IMG/VR virus record: IMGVR_UViG_3300010430_000017
Span: 1 to 64,000 of that record
Direction: 5' to 3' (one strand)
From: a virus
Length of the DNA: 64,000 bases
A program made the translations under genes and the position numbers. The notes below the pieces were generated by a model. That model was not told where the DNA came from and searched no databases. It saw nothing but the letters and a program-made list of their open reading frames with translations. The stretch's first letter is position 1; each line of letters opens with the position of its first letter. Below, piece by piece: positions 1 to 10,814 of the stretch.

Positions 1-2
1 AT

Positions 3-3000
3 AAAATAGTAAATAGTGTCACAACCCTTGAGAAAAATATCAATATGCTCAGAGAGAGTTTTGAATCCTTTGGAAAACCTCAAAGCTCTCCGAGTAAACC
101 TCTTAAAGATACAGAACAAGCAGCAGCTGCTTTAAATAAAGGTGTCTCCGAGCTTAACAAAGGACTAATTAACTCAACGCAATTTGCTCTCAGGTACGGG
201 AAAGCTCTTAGTGAACTAAAGTCAGAGACTAAAAGTTCATATGGTGAGAATCTCAAGTACGAGAAGAGTATCCTTAGTGCTGCTGAAGCTGTAAAGAAAT
301 CAAATACAGCAATCAGAGAACAAGAAAAAGCCATTAAAGCTTCCGCTACTGCTGCGGATAAGTTGGCAAAGCAACAAGCAACGATTAATACTGCTACTCA
401 GAAACTTAAAAGAGGTGTTTCCGAATTAAATTCTGGGCTTATCAATTCAACACAATTCGCACAAAGGTACGGTGCTGCCCTTAGTACCGTTAAAAAAGCT
501 GTTAGGGACACCACAGGTGAGAATAGATCATATGTTGATTCTTTGGAGAAGACTTCCAAAGCTCTGGATGACGTAAGGAAGAAGGAACAGCAATTAGAGA
601 AACAAACCTCCACTATGGGGAATACATTTAAAACAGTACGTGCCGCTGCGATTGGGTATGCAACTGTACTGGCTACGATGGAACTACAACAGTTTGTTTC
701 AGATACCGTCCAGGCGGGAATAGCACTTGACTCCTTGAATAGAAGTTATGCTGCAATAACAGGAAATAGTAAAGCCGCAAGAGAAGAGATTAGTTTTGTG
801 GCTAATACAGCAGAAACCCTTGGTCTTAGATTAGATACCCTTGAAAACTCATATAAAGGTGTTATCGCAGCGTCTAAAGGGACATCCTTAGAGGGAGAAA
901 ATGCAAGAAAGATATTCTTAGCTATAAACAAAGCTGCTGCTGTTTTAGGAATGTCCGCTGATGACACTGAAGGTTCATTGAGAGCATTAACTCAGATGAT
1001 CTCCAAGGGAAATATTCAAGCAGAAGAATTAAGAGGTCAATTAGGAGAACGCCTTTTTGGAGCCTTTCAGAAAGCTGCTACTGCTATGGGAGTAACAACC
1101 CAGAAGCTAAATGATATGCTTAAAAATGGGGAAGTTATTGCTGAAGATTTTATCCCAAGATTCGCGAATGTATTAGAGAATGATTTTGCTGCTGCCGCTG
1201 TTTTGGCTGGTGATAGAGTAGAAGCATCTTTTAACAGGATGTATAATGCAACAACCGAGTTCCAGAGATTACTTTCGTCCTCTGGTATCATAGCAACCCT
1301 ACAATTAATGGCAGATGAAACAACAAAATTCTTAAGGTCCCTTGATCCAGAGAAGGTAAGAACTACTGTTGTAGTTTCTGTAACCACTATTGCTGATGCT
1401 ATTGCTATCTTGAAGAGGACTGTGGAGGTTGCTTTCAAAGGTATAGACATCCTTTTGCAAGAGATGAATGTGTTGTTTTGGGAATTATCTAATACGATAA
1501 TTAATGGCCCTATAATGGCTTTACAAAGTCTTATAGACCTGTACAACAAAATCCCTTCTCTGCCTGAAATTTCTCTCCCTAAAGGATTAACAGATTTTGG
1601 TGAGGTAGTAACGGAACAAACAAACTTAGCGAGAGAAGCAGCGAGGATTGCGGTTGTAGATTTAGGGGAGATCCTGACAAGGCCCCTCCCAAGCAGTAAA
1701 ATTATAGATTTAGTTACACAAACAGTTGCATCCTTGGACAAAATAACCAAGAAGTCACTAAAGAGTAATCAAGAACAGTCCAAGAAACTCACGGATGCTG
1801 AGAAGATGAGGTTGAAGGAAATTCAGAACTCTTTAACGGATATCTCTCAAGCAGAAAGTTTGCTACTCAAAATAAAAGAATCCGGTCTTGCACTTGATGC
1901 TAAAGGTCTTTCTCTTATGGACCAACTTAAAACTTTAGTAAGTAAGAGAACAAGCCTTGAGGATGAGTATAAAAAGATTAAAGGGGAATCATCTTCCAAA
2001 GAGTTGACTGCAAACGATAAAGTAATCAAGCAATTACAAAGTATCCTAAAACTCTCTAAAGCCGAGGCCGCACAACTTGAAAAGAATCTTAAGTTACAAG
2101 CTTCTCAGGGCAGACAGGCAGCAGATCTTTTAGAAAATATTAAAAAATCAGGTATCACTCCAGTTGGCGAATTGGCTGATCAAGTAAAACAGTTAGAAGG
2201 TTTTATAACCAAAGGACAAGCAGCAGCAGAGAAATTAGCTAAATCAACAGGTGATTCTGCACAAAAATCAAAGAATAATTTTAATGACTTAACCAACGCA
2301 ATAAAAGATAATGTAAAAGAACAAGAAAAAGCTCAGAAAGCATACGAAGACTTCCTCTCTGACATAGAAGATGAAACCTCCGATGTATTCAAAGGAATCT
2401 TCGACGAAACTATAGATGACTTCAGTGATTTCACTGATAGAATGTTTGATATATTCCTCAGCATGCTTGCTGATATGGCAGCTAAAGCTATTGCTGAACC
2501 GATCATTGTGCCTATTGTCCAAGGCATTGGTGGGTATTTTGGGGTATCTACTCCCGCAGCCCCTGGTGGTAGTGCTGTGAGTAGTCTCTCTGCGTTGTCC
2601 AATATCCCCGGATTTGATTCAGTTACTGGGTTCTTGGGGAGTACAGTTCCCGGAACTGGTGTAGCTTACCAAGGGCCTGGTATTGGTGCTGCTGTAACAC
2701 AACAAGGTGGTATTTCTTACGGAGATGTCCTTGGTTATGGTGCAGCAGGAAGTTTAGGTTATTCTTTATTAGGTGGTGCTTTAGGGCTTCCTCAGTCAGA
2801 ATTCTCTGGACTAACTTCAGGAGCAGGTGCAAGTCTTGGTGGGTATTTAGCTGCTGGTACATCAATTGGTGGTCCTGTGGGAGCAATCGCAGGAGCAGTT
2901 ATTGGAGGTGTTCTTGGTGGATTATTAGGTGATGAACCCACACCTCCGAATATCGGTATTGGTGTAACTGGCTCTCAGCAAGGTAATCTTAACCAAGGGC

Positions 3001-6000
3001 AGATCCTCGGTTCCGATGTATTTGATTTTGTAGCGGATATTGGTGGTGTTGGTACACAAGAAGCTAAAGATTCAATATCCAAGATAACTCTTGATTACTT
3101 CAACACAGTATTTGACAATATTAATGATACACTTGAATTGGACGTTAATCAAGCCCTACAGAGCACTTCTCTTAATATTGATGTCAAGGCAAGGGATAGA
3201 TCAGAAGAGGCCATACAGGAAGCATTTGACTTACTTGTGACCCAATCCTTTGAAACCTTAAGAGAGCCTTTACTGGACCAACTTGTATCTCCTGATCTCG
3301 GGGGTGTGTTCAGTGAAGATTTCTTCAAAGGAATCCAAACACAAGGTGAGAATCTTTTTGACACATTTGTTAGATTCGGTTCCATAGTACAAGATACTGA
3401 TGGGTTTGTTGAGGAGTTCACAAAGAGAACTGAGGGGCTTGGTCTTTCTGCTGAGAAAGCATTCGAAGAGATTAATACCATCAACACAGTTCTTGGAACT
3501 ATTGAGCAAAGTGTCGAGGGTTTTGCTAATACTTCAGTTGTTGGTTCGATCAATGCATTAACTGATAATTGGGCAGCATTGGTTGATACTCTTGAGGATG
3601 CTAATGCAAGTACTGAACAATTAACAAGAGCGGAGACTGTAAGGAATGAAGCTCTTGGTGCTTATCTTACTGGTCTTACATCACAGAGTATTTCTCAACA
3701 GTTAACTACAGGTAGTGTTGATTTTGGTACTACTATCAGACAACAATCACTTAATTTATTTGCTGCACAAACAGCGGAGACAATCTACAGTGATTATATT
3801 AGTCAGATCAATGAAGAAGTAGGAAAGATATTTACTGAGTCCGGTAATGATATTCAGACTGTTGTTGATTATTTCAATACACTGGATCTCTCCGCTCTTG
3901 ATGAAGTCGAAGATGAGTTCAATAAAGCTGTTGAAAGCTTTAAGGACTTGAGCAAAGAGATTGATAAGTTCAACGAAGCTCTTGACGAGACTATCTCATC
4001 CAATCTTCTTACTGATTATGAGCAATCTCTTGCATCTCTTAATTCCTGGTACGAAGAACAAAAGAAGACTGCGGAAGATCTTGGTCTTTCTCTTGGTAAA
4101 GTAAATGCTGCTTATGAAGTGCAACTCAGGAATCTTGAGAGACAAAGACAACAGACAATAGCTGGGTCTCAAGTAACTGTTAATGAAGCAACAGGCGCTA
4201 CTACTGATGTTAATACTCTTCTGAAAGCACAAGGCATCTTTGATACTCAGGTATCAAGTCTGTTCTATCAGATCCTGAAGGATGGTATTACAGAAGAAGA
4301 ATTACAAGGTGCTCCTGGGACATTCGGTAATCTTGTAATTAAAGTGGATAAGAGTGCTTTAGAAGATCAATTACAAAGTGCTGAGAGTTCTTTGTCCAGT
4401 GCTTACGAGAGCATTGTTAATGATGCCTTTACTCAGTTATTTGGGAGACAAGCCGCTGCTGAAGGTCTGAAGTATTGGACTGATGCTTTAAGGACTGGTG
4501 AAGTAGATTTCGCCAATCTTGTTCCATCTCTTGTAGCGGGTACTGGTGGAACAGGCACTGATTTTGATGCTTATATAGCTTCCGGTATAGGCAATACAAT
4601 AGACCAAGCTTCTTTGGTCAGTAACCTCAACAGTGCTATAACAGATGTTGAGTCATTATCCGAAGCCCTTAATGCTTTACCTGACACACAGCAATTCGAT
4701 GGTGTAGCAACAGCGGTATCCTTACTTACAAGCCTTTATCAAGAACAAGAAAGTGCTGTTAAGGACTTAGCTGATGAGCAAGACAAGCAGAACCAAGAGA
4801 GTGCTGATAGAGCAGCTGAGATAGCTGCTGAGAGGTACGCTCTTGAAACAGAATTACTTACTCTTGAAGGTGATACTGTAAAACTCAGGCAGAGAGAAGT
4901 TGAAGCTCTTTTTGAATCAAACAGAGAACTAAAACAGCAAATCTTTGCCTTGCAGGATAGACAAGCAATAGAAAGTCTCCTGGAAGCTCCTAAATCCTAT
5001 ATTGAGACACTTGGTCTTACTGAGTACGAGAATGAAGTTAAGTCAATAAGGGATTCCGGTGATACCTTAATTGATAATCTCATGAAGTTGGGGGCTACAG
5101 AAGAAGAAATTGGTATAGCAACTACTTATATTATTCAACAGCTTGATCAGTTGGAGCAGAGTTTTAGGGAATCTGAGTTTAATGAAGCTGCGGAAGCTTA
5201 TAGAGAAGGTTTAATTAAGGAAAGAGATATCCTTGAAGGTAATCTTTCCACAGCAAAAGAGAATTATTTGTCTTTGTTGAATGAAGAACTTTCCTCGCAA
5301 GAAAGCTTAGTCTCTGGTTTGGAATCCGCTGTTGATAGTATTAAGGATTTCAGGGACGAGATTGACTTCGGGAGTTTGTTTGTCGGTACAACCGAACAAT
5401 TACAGAGATCCTTACTTGCTGAAAGAACAAGCCTTTTATCTTCTGTTACAAGTGGTGATACTGACTCCATTTCTGACTTAATATCAGTATCAGAGGATTA
5501 CTTGGGTGTTGCTCAGTCCTCTGCTAAAACGGAACTTGAATATGCTATAGAAGTTGCTAAGACTAATATCCTGATGTCCAATCTGGAAGGAGAACTTAGC
5601 AATCAACTCACTGAAGCTGAACAGCAAGTTTCTTTGATGAAAACTCTTATAGCTGAAGTTGAAGGTACAGATGAGCAATTAAAGGATATTAATACAGCAA
5701 GAACAGCGTACGAGGATGCTAAGACTGACTTTGATAGTACTTGGTACACAGCGGAGATTGAGAAGTTGGATAAACTTCTTGATTCAAGCTTATCCCTTGA
5801 ACAATTGATGGCTAATTTTAACACAGCATCCAAAGAGAAGCTAACTTCTGATCCGTTATTTTCGGGCTTCACGCCTGGCCCTACTACTACAACAGGAAGT
5901 ATTTCAAGCCCGTTGCCGGATGTCTTTGAGTTATCTAAAGCAGTAACAGATAAAGCAAAACTCCAACCCGATGGGACTTATACTTTAGGAACTACAACTG

Positions 6001-6356
6001 GCATTGCTTGGAATGAATTACTACCGGAAGCTACTCAGAATTTTGATCAGTACAAAAGTGTTCTTGGTTTCAGAACCGGTGGTAGTTTTAAAGCCTCTGG
6101 TCCTGCGGGGACTGACAATCTGTACTATCCTCAGATGAGGGTATCCCAAGGCGAGATGGTGAGTATTTCCAAAGAAGATTCTCTTGAAAATGTTGCTTCT
6201 GAAATGACTGAGTTGGTTAATGAAGTGAAAGAACTGAGATCGGAACAAGAAGCACAGGCTATCGCTTTAGTAAAAGTCCTTGTAAATATTGACAATAATA
6301 CGGAATATTTGGAACAATGGGATGTAACAGGACTCCCTGAAGAAAGGACAACATAG
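3..6356 (+). CDS. Tail tape measure protein (5' end outside window)
   Basis: Sets tail length and is threaded through the tail tube; acts in the virion and at genome ejection. The frame is open to the left edge and reads as coding upstream of the ATG at 45, so the true start lies outside. Numbering from that ATG: two related 31-33 residue segments at about 29-59 and 120-152 (both contain GVSELN.GLINSTQFA), a TMP_2-type tape measure core at about 200-400, Gly-rich hydrophobic stretches at about 825-965, a DUF4214-like motif (FGRQAAAEGLKYW) near 1465, long coiled coil, and a C-terminal RTGGSFKASGPAGTDN segment typical of tape measures. At least 2,103 residues. Confidence 0.93.
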   Translation, partial: KIVNSVTTLEKNINMLRESFESFGKPQSSPSKPLKDTEQAAAALNKGVSELNKGLINSTQFALRYGKALSELKSETKSSYGENLKYEKSILSAAEAVKKSNTAIREQEKAIKASATAADKLAKQQATINTATQKLKRGVSELNSGLINSTQFAQRYGAALSTVKKAVRDTTGENRSYVDSLEKTSKALDDVRKKEQQLEKQTSTMGNTFKTVRAAAIGYATVLATMELQQFVSDTVQAGIALDSLNRSYAAITGNSKAAREEISFVANTAETLGLRLDTLENSYKGVIAASKGTSLEGENARKIFLAINKAAAVLGMSADDTEGSLRALTQMISKGNIQAEELRGQLGERLFGAFQKAATAMGVTTQKLNDMLKNGEVIAEDFIPRFANVLENDFAAAAVLAGDRVEASFNRMYNATTEFQRLLSSSGIIATLQLMADETTKFLRSLDPEKVRTTVVVSVTTIADAIAILKRTVEVAFKGIDILLQEMNVLFWELSNTIINGPIMALQSLIDLYNKIPSLPEISLPKGLTDFGEVVTEQTNLAREAARIAVVDLGEILTRPLPSSKIIDLVTQTVASLDKITKKSLKSNQEQSKKLTDAEKMRLKEIQNSLTDISQAESLLLKIKESGLALDAKGLSLMDQLKTLVSKRTSLEDEYKKIKGESSSKELTANDKVIKQLQSILKLSKAEAAQLEKNLKLQASQGRQAADLLENIKKSGITPVGELADQVKQLEGFITKGQAAAEKLAKSTGDSAQKSKNNFNDLTNAIKDNVKEQEKAQKAYEDFLSDIEDETSDVFKGIFDETIDDFSDFTDRMFDIFLSMLADMAAKAIAEPIIVPIVQGIGGYFGVSTPAAPGGSAVSSLSALSNIPGFDSVTGFLGSTVPGTGVAYQGPGIGAAVTQQGGISYGDVLGYGAAGSLGYSLLGGALGLPQSEFSGLTSGAGASLGGYLAAGTSIGGPVGAIAGAVIGGVLGGLLGDEPTPPNIGIGVTGSQQGNLNQGQILGSDVFDFVADIGGVGTQEAKDSISKITLDYFNTVFDNINDTLELDVNQALQSTSLNIDVKARDRSEEAIQEAFDLLVTQSFETLREPLLDQLVSPDLGGVFSEDFFKGIQTQGENLFDTFVRFGSIVQDTDGFVEEFTKRTEGLGLSAEKAFEEINTINTVLGTIEQSVEGFANTSVVGSINALTDNWAALVDTLEDANASTEQLTRAETVRNEALGAYLTGLTSQSISQQLTTGSVDFGTTIRQQSLNLFAAQTAETIYSDYISQINEEVGKIFTESGNDIQTVVDYFNTLDLSALDEVEDEFNKAVESFKDLSKEIDKFNEALDETISSNLLTDYEQSLASLNSWYEEQKKTAEDLGLSLGKVNAAYEVQLRNLERQRQQTIAGSQVTVNEATGATTDVNTLLKAQGIFDTQVSSLFYQILKDGITEEELQGAPGTFGNLVIKVDKSALEDQLQSAESSLSSAYESIVNDAFTQLFGRQAAAEGLKYWTDALRTGEVDFANLVPSLVAGTGGTGTDFDAYIASGIGNTIDQASLVSNLNSAITDVESLSEALNALPDTQQFDGVATAVSLLTSLYQEQESAVKDLADEQDKQNQESADRAAEIAAERYALETELLTLEGDTVKLRQREVEALFESNRELKQQIFALQDRQAIESLLEAPKSYIETLGLTEYENEVKSIRDSGDTLIDNLMKLGATEEEIGIATTYIIQQLDQLEQSFRESEFNEAAEAYREGLIKERDILEGNLSTAKENYLSLLNEELSSQESLVSGLESAVDSIKDFRDEIDFGSLFVGTTEQLQRSLLAERTSLLSSVTSGDTDSISDLISVSEDYLGVAQSSAKTELEYAIEVAKTNILMSNLEGELSNQLTEAEQQVSLMKTLIAEVEGTDEQLKDINTARTAYEDAKTDFDSTWYTAEIEKLDKLLDSSLSLEQLMANFNTASKEKLTSDPLFSGFTPGPTTTTGSISSPLPDVFELSKAVTDKAKLQPDGTYTLGTTTGIAWNELLPEATQNFDQYKSVLGFRTGGSFKASGPAGTDNLYYPQMRVSQGEMVSISKEDSLENVASEMTELVNEVKELRSEQEAQAIALVKVLVNIDNNTEYLEQWDVTGLPEERTT

Positions 6357-7417
6357 TGAAAATAATTCCTCCTACGGATATAACGGATGCTATATTAATA
6401 GAGACAAATATCGATGATGTAGTATCCGTTGTTTGGAACTCAGGGACTACTTATTCCAGTGGTGATGAAGTTTATATTGCCACTGGAACTAAGAGGGATA
6501 TTTATGAATCCCTTCAGGATACAAACCTTAACAAAGATCCCACAACTGAAACTACTTGGTGGAGATTCAGGTCCACTACTTACGAAGAATATAATGCAGG
6601 TACTACTTATGCTCTTGATGATGTAGTAATAGATAATACTACTCACAAGGAGTACCAATCACTGCAAGCAAGTAACACAGGGAATGCCCTTACTGATACT
6701 GCTTGGTGGATAGAAAGAGGCGCTACAAATGCTTGGAGAGTATTTGATGAGAAAGTAGGAAGTCAGACACAAAGAACGGGTTCGATATATTATAAATTGG
6801 AGCCGGGATTACTCGAAGGTGTAGCATTCTTTAATGTAAATGCATCAACTATACAGGTCATTGTAACTGACCCAACGGATGGTGAAGTATATAATAATAC
6901 TCTTGAATTAATCTCCACTGATAATGTGTTCGATGGTTACACTTACTGCTTTAATCCAATCATTAATAATACAAGTGCAGAAACCACGGACTTACCTCCT
7001 TATGGTACTGCTACTGTTGAGATAATCATATCAGGAGCAACTGATACCTCAACAGTCTCTTGTGGGGAGATTGTAGTAGGAAGAGTTCTGACTTTTATGG
7101 AATCAGTTGAAAGAGGTGCTGATTTTGAGATTAAGGATTTCAGTACCAAGACACAGGACATCTTTGGTAATTTCTCCGTAACAGAAAGAGCTTTTTCAAA
7201 TAAGACAAGTTTTGATCTAATGCTTGATAACTCGCTTGTGCAATACTTAAAGAATACTCTTGAGCAATACAGAGCAACACCTCTTGTTTGTATTCCAACA
7301 GAAGGGAATAATTTAGCTGGAGTATTACTTGTTTATGGGTACTACAAAGATGCGAGAGTGACCCTTCAATACCACTCTCGTTCTGTATTAACAATTAGAT
7401 GGGAAGGACTTACATAA
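6356..7417 (+). CDS. Minor tail protein with two carbohydrate-binding-like repeats
   Basis: Starts at GTG overlapping the tape measure stop (TAGTG), with AAAGGA upstream, so it is translationally coupled. The first 120 residues hold two similar modules, each with a Y..GD.V-like strand and ending in WW (TTWWRF, DTAWWIE), the pattern of CBM5/12-type chitin-binding modules. The remaining 230 residues are beta-rich. Position right after the tape measure suggests a distal-tail or tail-tip component that may touch surface glycans. No exact family is recognised for the C-terminal part. Confidence 0.75.
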   Translation: MKIIPPTDITDAILIETNIDDVVSVVWNSGTTYSSGDEVYIATGTKRDIYESLQDTNLNKDPTTETTWWRFRSTTYEEYNAGTTYALDDVVIDNTTHKEYQSLQASNTGNALTDTAWWIERGATNAWRVFDEKVGSQTQRTGSIYYKLEPGLLEGVAFFNVNASTIQVIVTDPTDGEVYNNTLELISTDNVFDGYTYCFNPIINNTSAETTDLPPYGTATVEIIISGATDTSTVSCGEIVVGRVLTFMESVERGADFEIKDFSTKTQDIFGNFSVTERAFSNKTSFDLMLDNSLVQYLKNTLEQYRATPLVCIPTEGNNLAGVLLVYGYYKDARVTLQYHSRSVLTIRWEGLT

Positions 7418-8118
7418 TGCCAATAAATACTGACTTAGAACCCGTACCCTCAAGACAAGACCCAGATAATTTTTCTGCGTATATGGATACTTGGTTATCC
7501 AAGATTAGTACTTGGACAACTGAAGCTAATAGTACTGCTGCTGATGTTAATTCGGATCAGATTGCTGCTTCTACTTCAGCAAGTAATGCTGCTACTTCAG
7601 AAACAAATGCAGAGGCAGCAGCTTCAACAGCATCAAGTGCTGCTAATTTTGTTGGTGCTTGGAGTACACTAACAGGTGCATTAGATATCCCTGCGAGTGT
7701 CCTGCATGAGAATAAGTACTGGAATCTTGTTCAGGATATTGCTGATGTAACAACAATAGAGCCAGGAACTAATAGTGCTTACTGGAAAGTAGATGGCTTC
7801 GAGGATGTTAATGATCTTGGGACTATCAGTACAAATACTACCATTAATGTAGGGGACGGAAATGTAGTTGAATGCACAATTGCAGGGGATCTTACCTTTA
7901 CATTCTCGGGGTTTGTAGCAACAGGCACTGCGGATTATCTTACTATTATTATGGAAGCTGCTGGTGATTACACAATCACTTGGCCAGCAAGTGTTAAATG
8001 GAATGAGGATACTGAACCTACTTGGAGTTCCAGTGGTAATAGAGATATTGCGTTCTTTGTGACTATTGATGGTGGGACAGCACTCATGGGGAGTAAACTC
8101 TACGAAGGAGTTGCATAA
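7417..8118 (+). CDS. Tail fibre-like protein with Ala/Ser repeat region
   Basis: ATG overlaps the previous TAA (TAATG). Residues about 40-75 are an Ala/Ser/Thr-rich helical repeat (SASNAATSETNAEAAAS), the kind that forms trimeric stalks in phage fibres. It is followed by a beta-rich C-terminal domain with a TITWPASVKW motif seen in fibre end domains. 233 residues. Probably an adhesion-apparatus stalk or connector; the receptor cannot be deduced. Confidence 0.75.
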   Translation: MPINTDLEPVPSRQDPDNFSAYMDTWLSKISTWTTEANSTAADVNSDQIAASTSASNAATSETNAEAAASTASSAANFVGAWSTLTGALDIPASVLHENKYWNLVQDIADVTTIEPGTNSAYWKVDGFEDVNDLGTISTNTTINVGDGNVVECTIAGDLTFTFSGFVATGTADYLTIIMEAAGDYTITWPASVKWNEDTEPTWSSSGNRDIAFFVTIDGGTALMGSKLYEGVA

Positions 8119-10196
8119 TGGCCCTTAATGATTGGCTTAAAATGAAGCCCGTAGTTCCTGATCCTGGTGCTGAAGCTACTTCATTCGACGGGAGTAATGA
8201 TTACTTATCTCGTTCCAGTGACTTAACCGGGAATACTGATAGTAAGACTTTTACTTTTAGTTGTTTGGTTTATGTAGGTAATTCCGCTGCTACTGCTTAT
8301 CTTTATAACTCAACGGGAGGGAAAGTTGTTTTTTCATTCACAACATCTCAGTTAGATATAAATTTAAAAAATACTGTAGGAACTACTATTTGTTTACTTC
8401 GCAGTACAAATATATCCACAGGTAAAATATATGGTACATGGGTTAATTTACTTGTATCAGTTGATTTAGCTGCCAGCACAAGTCATGTTTATATCAATGA
8501 TAATAATTTAACATTAACCACAGAGACATTAACGAACGATAATATAGATTTCACTCAATCGGATCATTGGATTGCTGGGCTGCAAGGCATTACTTCTAAT
8601 AAAGGCCGGCTATCCTATCTCTTCCTCGATTACACATACAGGGATCTCTCAATAGAATCCAACCGCAGATTGTTCATTACCGCTGATCTTAAACCCTCCA
8701 TGGATCAGAAATCCCTAAACCCAATCATAGGCATGTCAATGACAGACTACACCACAGCGCATATCAATGATTTCGGTACTGGTGGAGACTTCATACAAAA
8801 TGGTGTTCTTGATCAAGCTCAACGAGGACCCAATCAGAATAACTGTGTTGCGAGTGAGTTTGATAGTACAGACTCACTTTCAAGGAGTGCGAGTTATTCA
8901 TCTAAAGTTTTTACATTCTCCTTTAATTGTATGGCTGTAGGTGCGTCGCCTATAATTTTTTCAACCACAAGTAATCATTCATTTATTCAATACAGGAACG
9001 CAGATAATAAGATAAGAGTATATTTAGCTAACTCATCTAATACAACAATCTTACAGTTAGATATAGTTAGTGATACTTCCTTGGATAGAAACACTTTCAT
9101 TTCTATCTCTATTGATATGGACGCACAAGTTAATTGCAGGGCTTTTGTAAATGGGGTCGATAGGTCGGGCTATATGAGTTTCTCCCTTTTTTCTACTGGT
9201 CAAACTATCGCCCTGGACACTGAATTGTATATCAGAAATGATACAAGCAGTGCAGTGATTGGGGAGTTTTACTTAGACGATTCTTACACAGACCTCTCAA
9301 CAAACAACCCCTTCTGGGACTCGGAGAACAATCTCCCAAAACCAGTCAGACAAGTCCTCGAAGAAACAGGAAGCACACCATTGATCGCTATGCCAATTTC
9401 CGCTGATAACCCAGGTGAGAATCTTGGTACCAGTGGGGATTTTACTTTGAATGGTGGTGGTCTTACTGGTGCGCGAGGTGGTAGTGAGTTTTGGTCAAGG
9501 AGTGCAGCGTTTGATGGTAGCACTGGGTATTTAACTACTCAAACATTAACTAACTTAGCCGACAGTGATACAGTAACAATTGCTTTTGCAATTAAACAAA
9601 CTTTTGTTGCTAATAAACATTATCTAAATTTCTCCTTCAATAACGGTGGTTTTCCAGACAGTTCATTGATCTTTTTTGATGAAGATTTTACTTTATTAAA
9701 TGCCAGTGGAGTTACAAGGTATACATTGACATCATTAGGATTAAACAACACGGATTGGAATATACTTCTTTTTAGCGTCAATGTAGGGACAAGTACGCAA
9801 AATGCTTATCTTAATGGTGCCTCCAAAACAGGGTCTTTCTTGAACTCCGGTACAATACCCTTTGGGAGTACTACAGATATAGGTATTGGTGCTTTAGTTA
9901 CTACAAATAGTGGTTCTGGGGGGACTGTTGCGAATTATGTCAATGGTGATATTGGTTTTGTTTACTTCACTACGGACTACATAGACTTCTCGCAAGAAAC
10001 AAACCGTAATCTCTTTGTCGATCAACTCGGATACCCCAAGGACCTCAGTAAACAGATAGAGAATGAACTAATCCCGGAACCATTAATCTACATGCCATTT
10101 GATGACCCTGATAATCTCGGGAATAACCTCTATGGTTCGAACTTCACTGTCAATGGGACCGTTACCCCAGGTTCCGACGTTGATCCTAACGCATAA
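8118..10196 (+). CDS. LamG-like repeat adhesin, putative receptor-binding protein
   Basis: 692 residues holding three consecutive concanavalin A/LamG-like units. Each opens with a F.GS.xYL strand (SFDGSNDYLS, EFDSTDSLSR, AFDGSTGYLT) and closes with a strand such as FLDYTYRDLS, YLDDSYTDLS or FTTDYIDFSQ, followed by NRRLF/NRNLF. LamG folds bind glycans or proteins. Coupled to the fibre gene upstream by TAATG. Most likely the side or tip adhesin; the three units probably arose by duplication. Confidence 0.75.
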   Translation: MALNDWLKMKPVVPDPGAEATSFDGSNDYLSRSSDLTGNTDSKTFTFSCLVYVGNSAATAYLYNSTGGKVVFSFTTSQLDINLKNTVGTTICLLRSTNISTGKIYGTWVNLLVSVDLAASTSHVYINDNNLTLTTETLTNDNIDFTQSDHWIAGLQGITSNKGRLSYLFLDYTYRDLSIESNRRLFITADLKPSMDQKSLNPIIGMSMTDYTTAHINDFGTGGDFIQNGVLDQAQRGPNQNNCVASEFDSTDSLSRSASYSSKVFTFSFNCMAVGASPIIFSTTSNHSFIQYRNADNKIRVYLANSSNTTILQLDIVSDTSLDRNTFISISIDMDAQVNCRAFVNGVDRSGYMSFSLFSTGQTIALDTELYIRNDTSSAVIGEFYLDDSYTDLSTNNPFWDSENNLPKPVRQVLEETGSTPLIAMPISADNPGENLGTSGDFTLNGGGLTGARGGSEFWSRSAAFDGSTGYLTTQTLTNLADSDTVTIAFAIKQTFVANKHYLNFSFNNGGFPDSSLIFFDEDFTLLNASGVTRYTLTSLGLNNTDWNILLFSVNVGTSTQNAYLNGASKTGSFLNSGTIPFGSTTDIGIGALVTTNSGSGGTVANYVNGDIGFVYFTTDYIDFSQETNRNLFVDQLGYPKDLSKQIENELIPEPLIYMPFDDPDNLGNNLYGSNFTVNGTVTPGSDVDPNA

Positions 10197-10205
10197 GGAA
10201 ATAAT

Positions 10206-10796
10206 ATGAATCAAATATACGCTCATGTAATAAACAATGAAATCAAAGCCTTGAACATCAGGCGAGGAAGTTCTTTTAAAGGAAAGAAACTCGGAGCTAA
10301 ATCTTCCGATGAGACATACGCAAGTATGAACCTCTTTCCTATTGTTGGTGCAGCACCTGAGTACAACTCCAAAACTCATACAGTAAGTGGTCCACAGTAC
10401 ACTTGGGATTCCGATACTAAGCTTGTAACTAAGGATTACACGTTAAGTGAAATCTCTCTTGAGATTCAGAAACAAAATAAACTAAAAGAACTTCATGAAT
10501 ATAGAAAAAAGATTGAGTTCGGCGGATTTACCCTCCCTAATGGTACATTCATTAATACTGATAAAGAAGACCAAAGAAAAATAGATGGGGCTGTATTGGG
10601 ATGCCAGAACAATCCAGATGTTATTATAAATTTTAAAACATCCGTGGGTTATGCCCAATTTGATTCAGTAACTATGATCTCCATTGGTCAAGCTGTCTTC
10701 AATCATATTCAAGCTTGTCATACCAGAGAGATGGAATTGACAACAGCAATAGATAATGATATTAATACGGATATAACAACTGGTTGGCCCGTATAA
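10206..10796 (+). CDS. Tail-associated protein with DUF4376-like C-terminal domain
   Basis: 196 residues with a strong ribosome binding site (AAGGAAATAAT). The C-terminal half (GGFTLPNGTFINTD then DQRKIDGA, ending in F...REMELTTAI) matches the DUF4376 pattern seen at the end of phage tail fibre or tail assembly proteins. The N-terminus begins like small fibre-accessory proteins. Its place after the adhesin supports a fibre-associated or chaperone-like role. Confidence 0.6.
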   Translation: MNQIYAHVINNEIKALNIRRGSSFKGKKLGAKSSDETYASMNLFPIVGAAPEYNSKTHTVSGPQYTWDSDTKLVTKDYTLSEISLEIQKQNKLKELHEYRKKIEFGGFTLPNGTFINTDKEDQRKIDGAVLGCQNNPDVIINFKTSVGYAQFDSVTMISIGQAVFNHIQACHTREMELTTAIDNDINTDITTGWPV

Positions 10797-10814
10797 TATT
10801 AATAAGGAGAGATT

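Noticed and set aside
1067-1750. 227-codon open frame on the - strand inside the tape measure gene
   Set aside because: Shadow of the tape measure reading frame; no SD, and it lies antisense to a clear gene.
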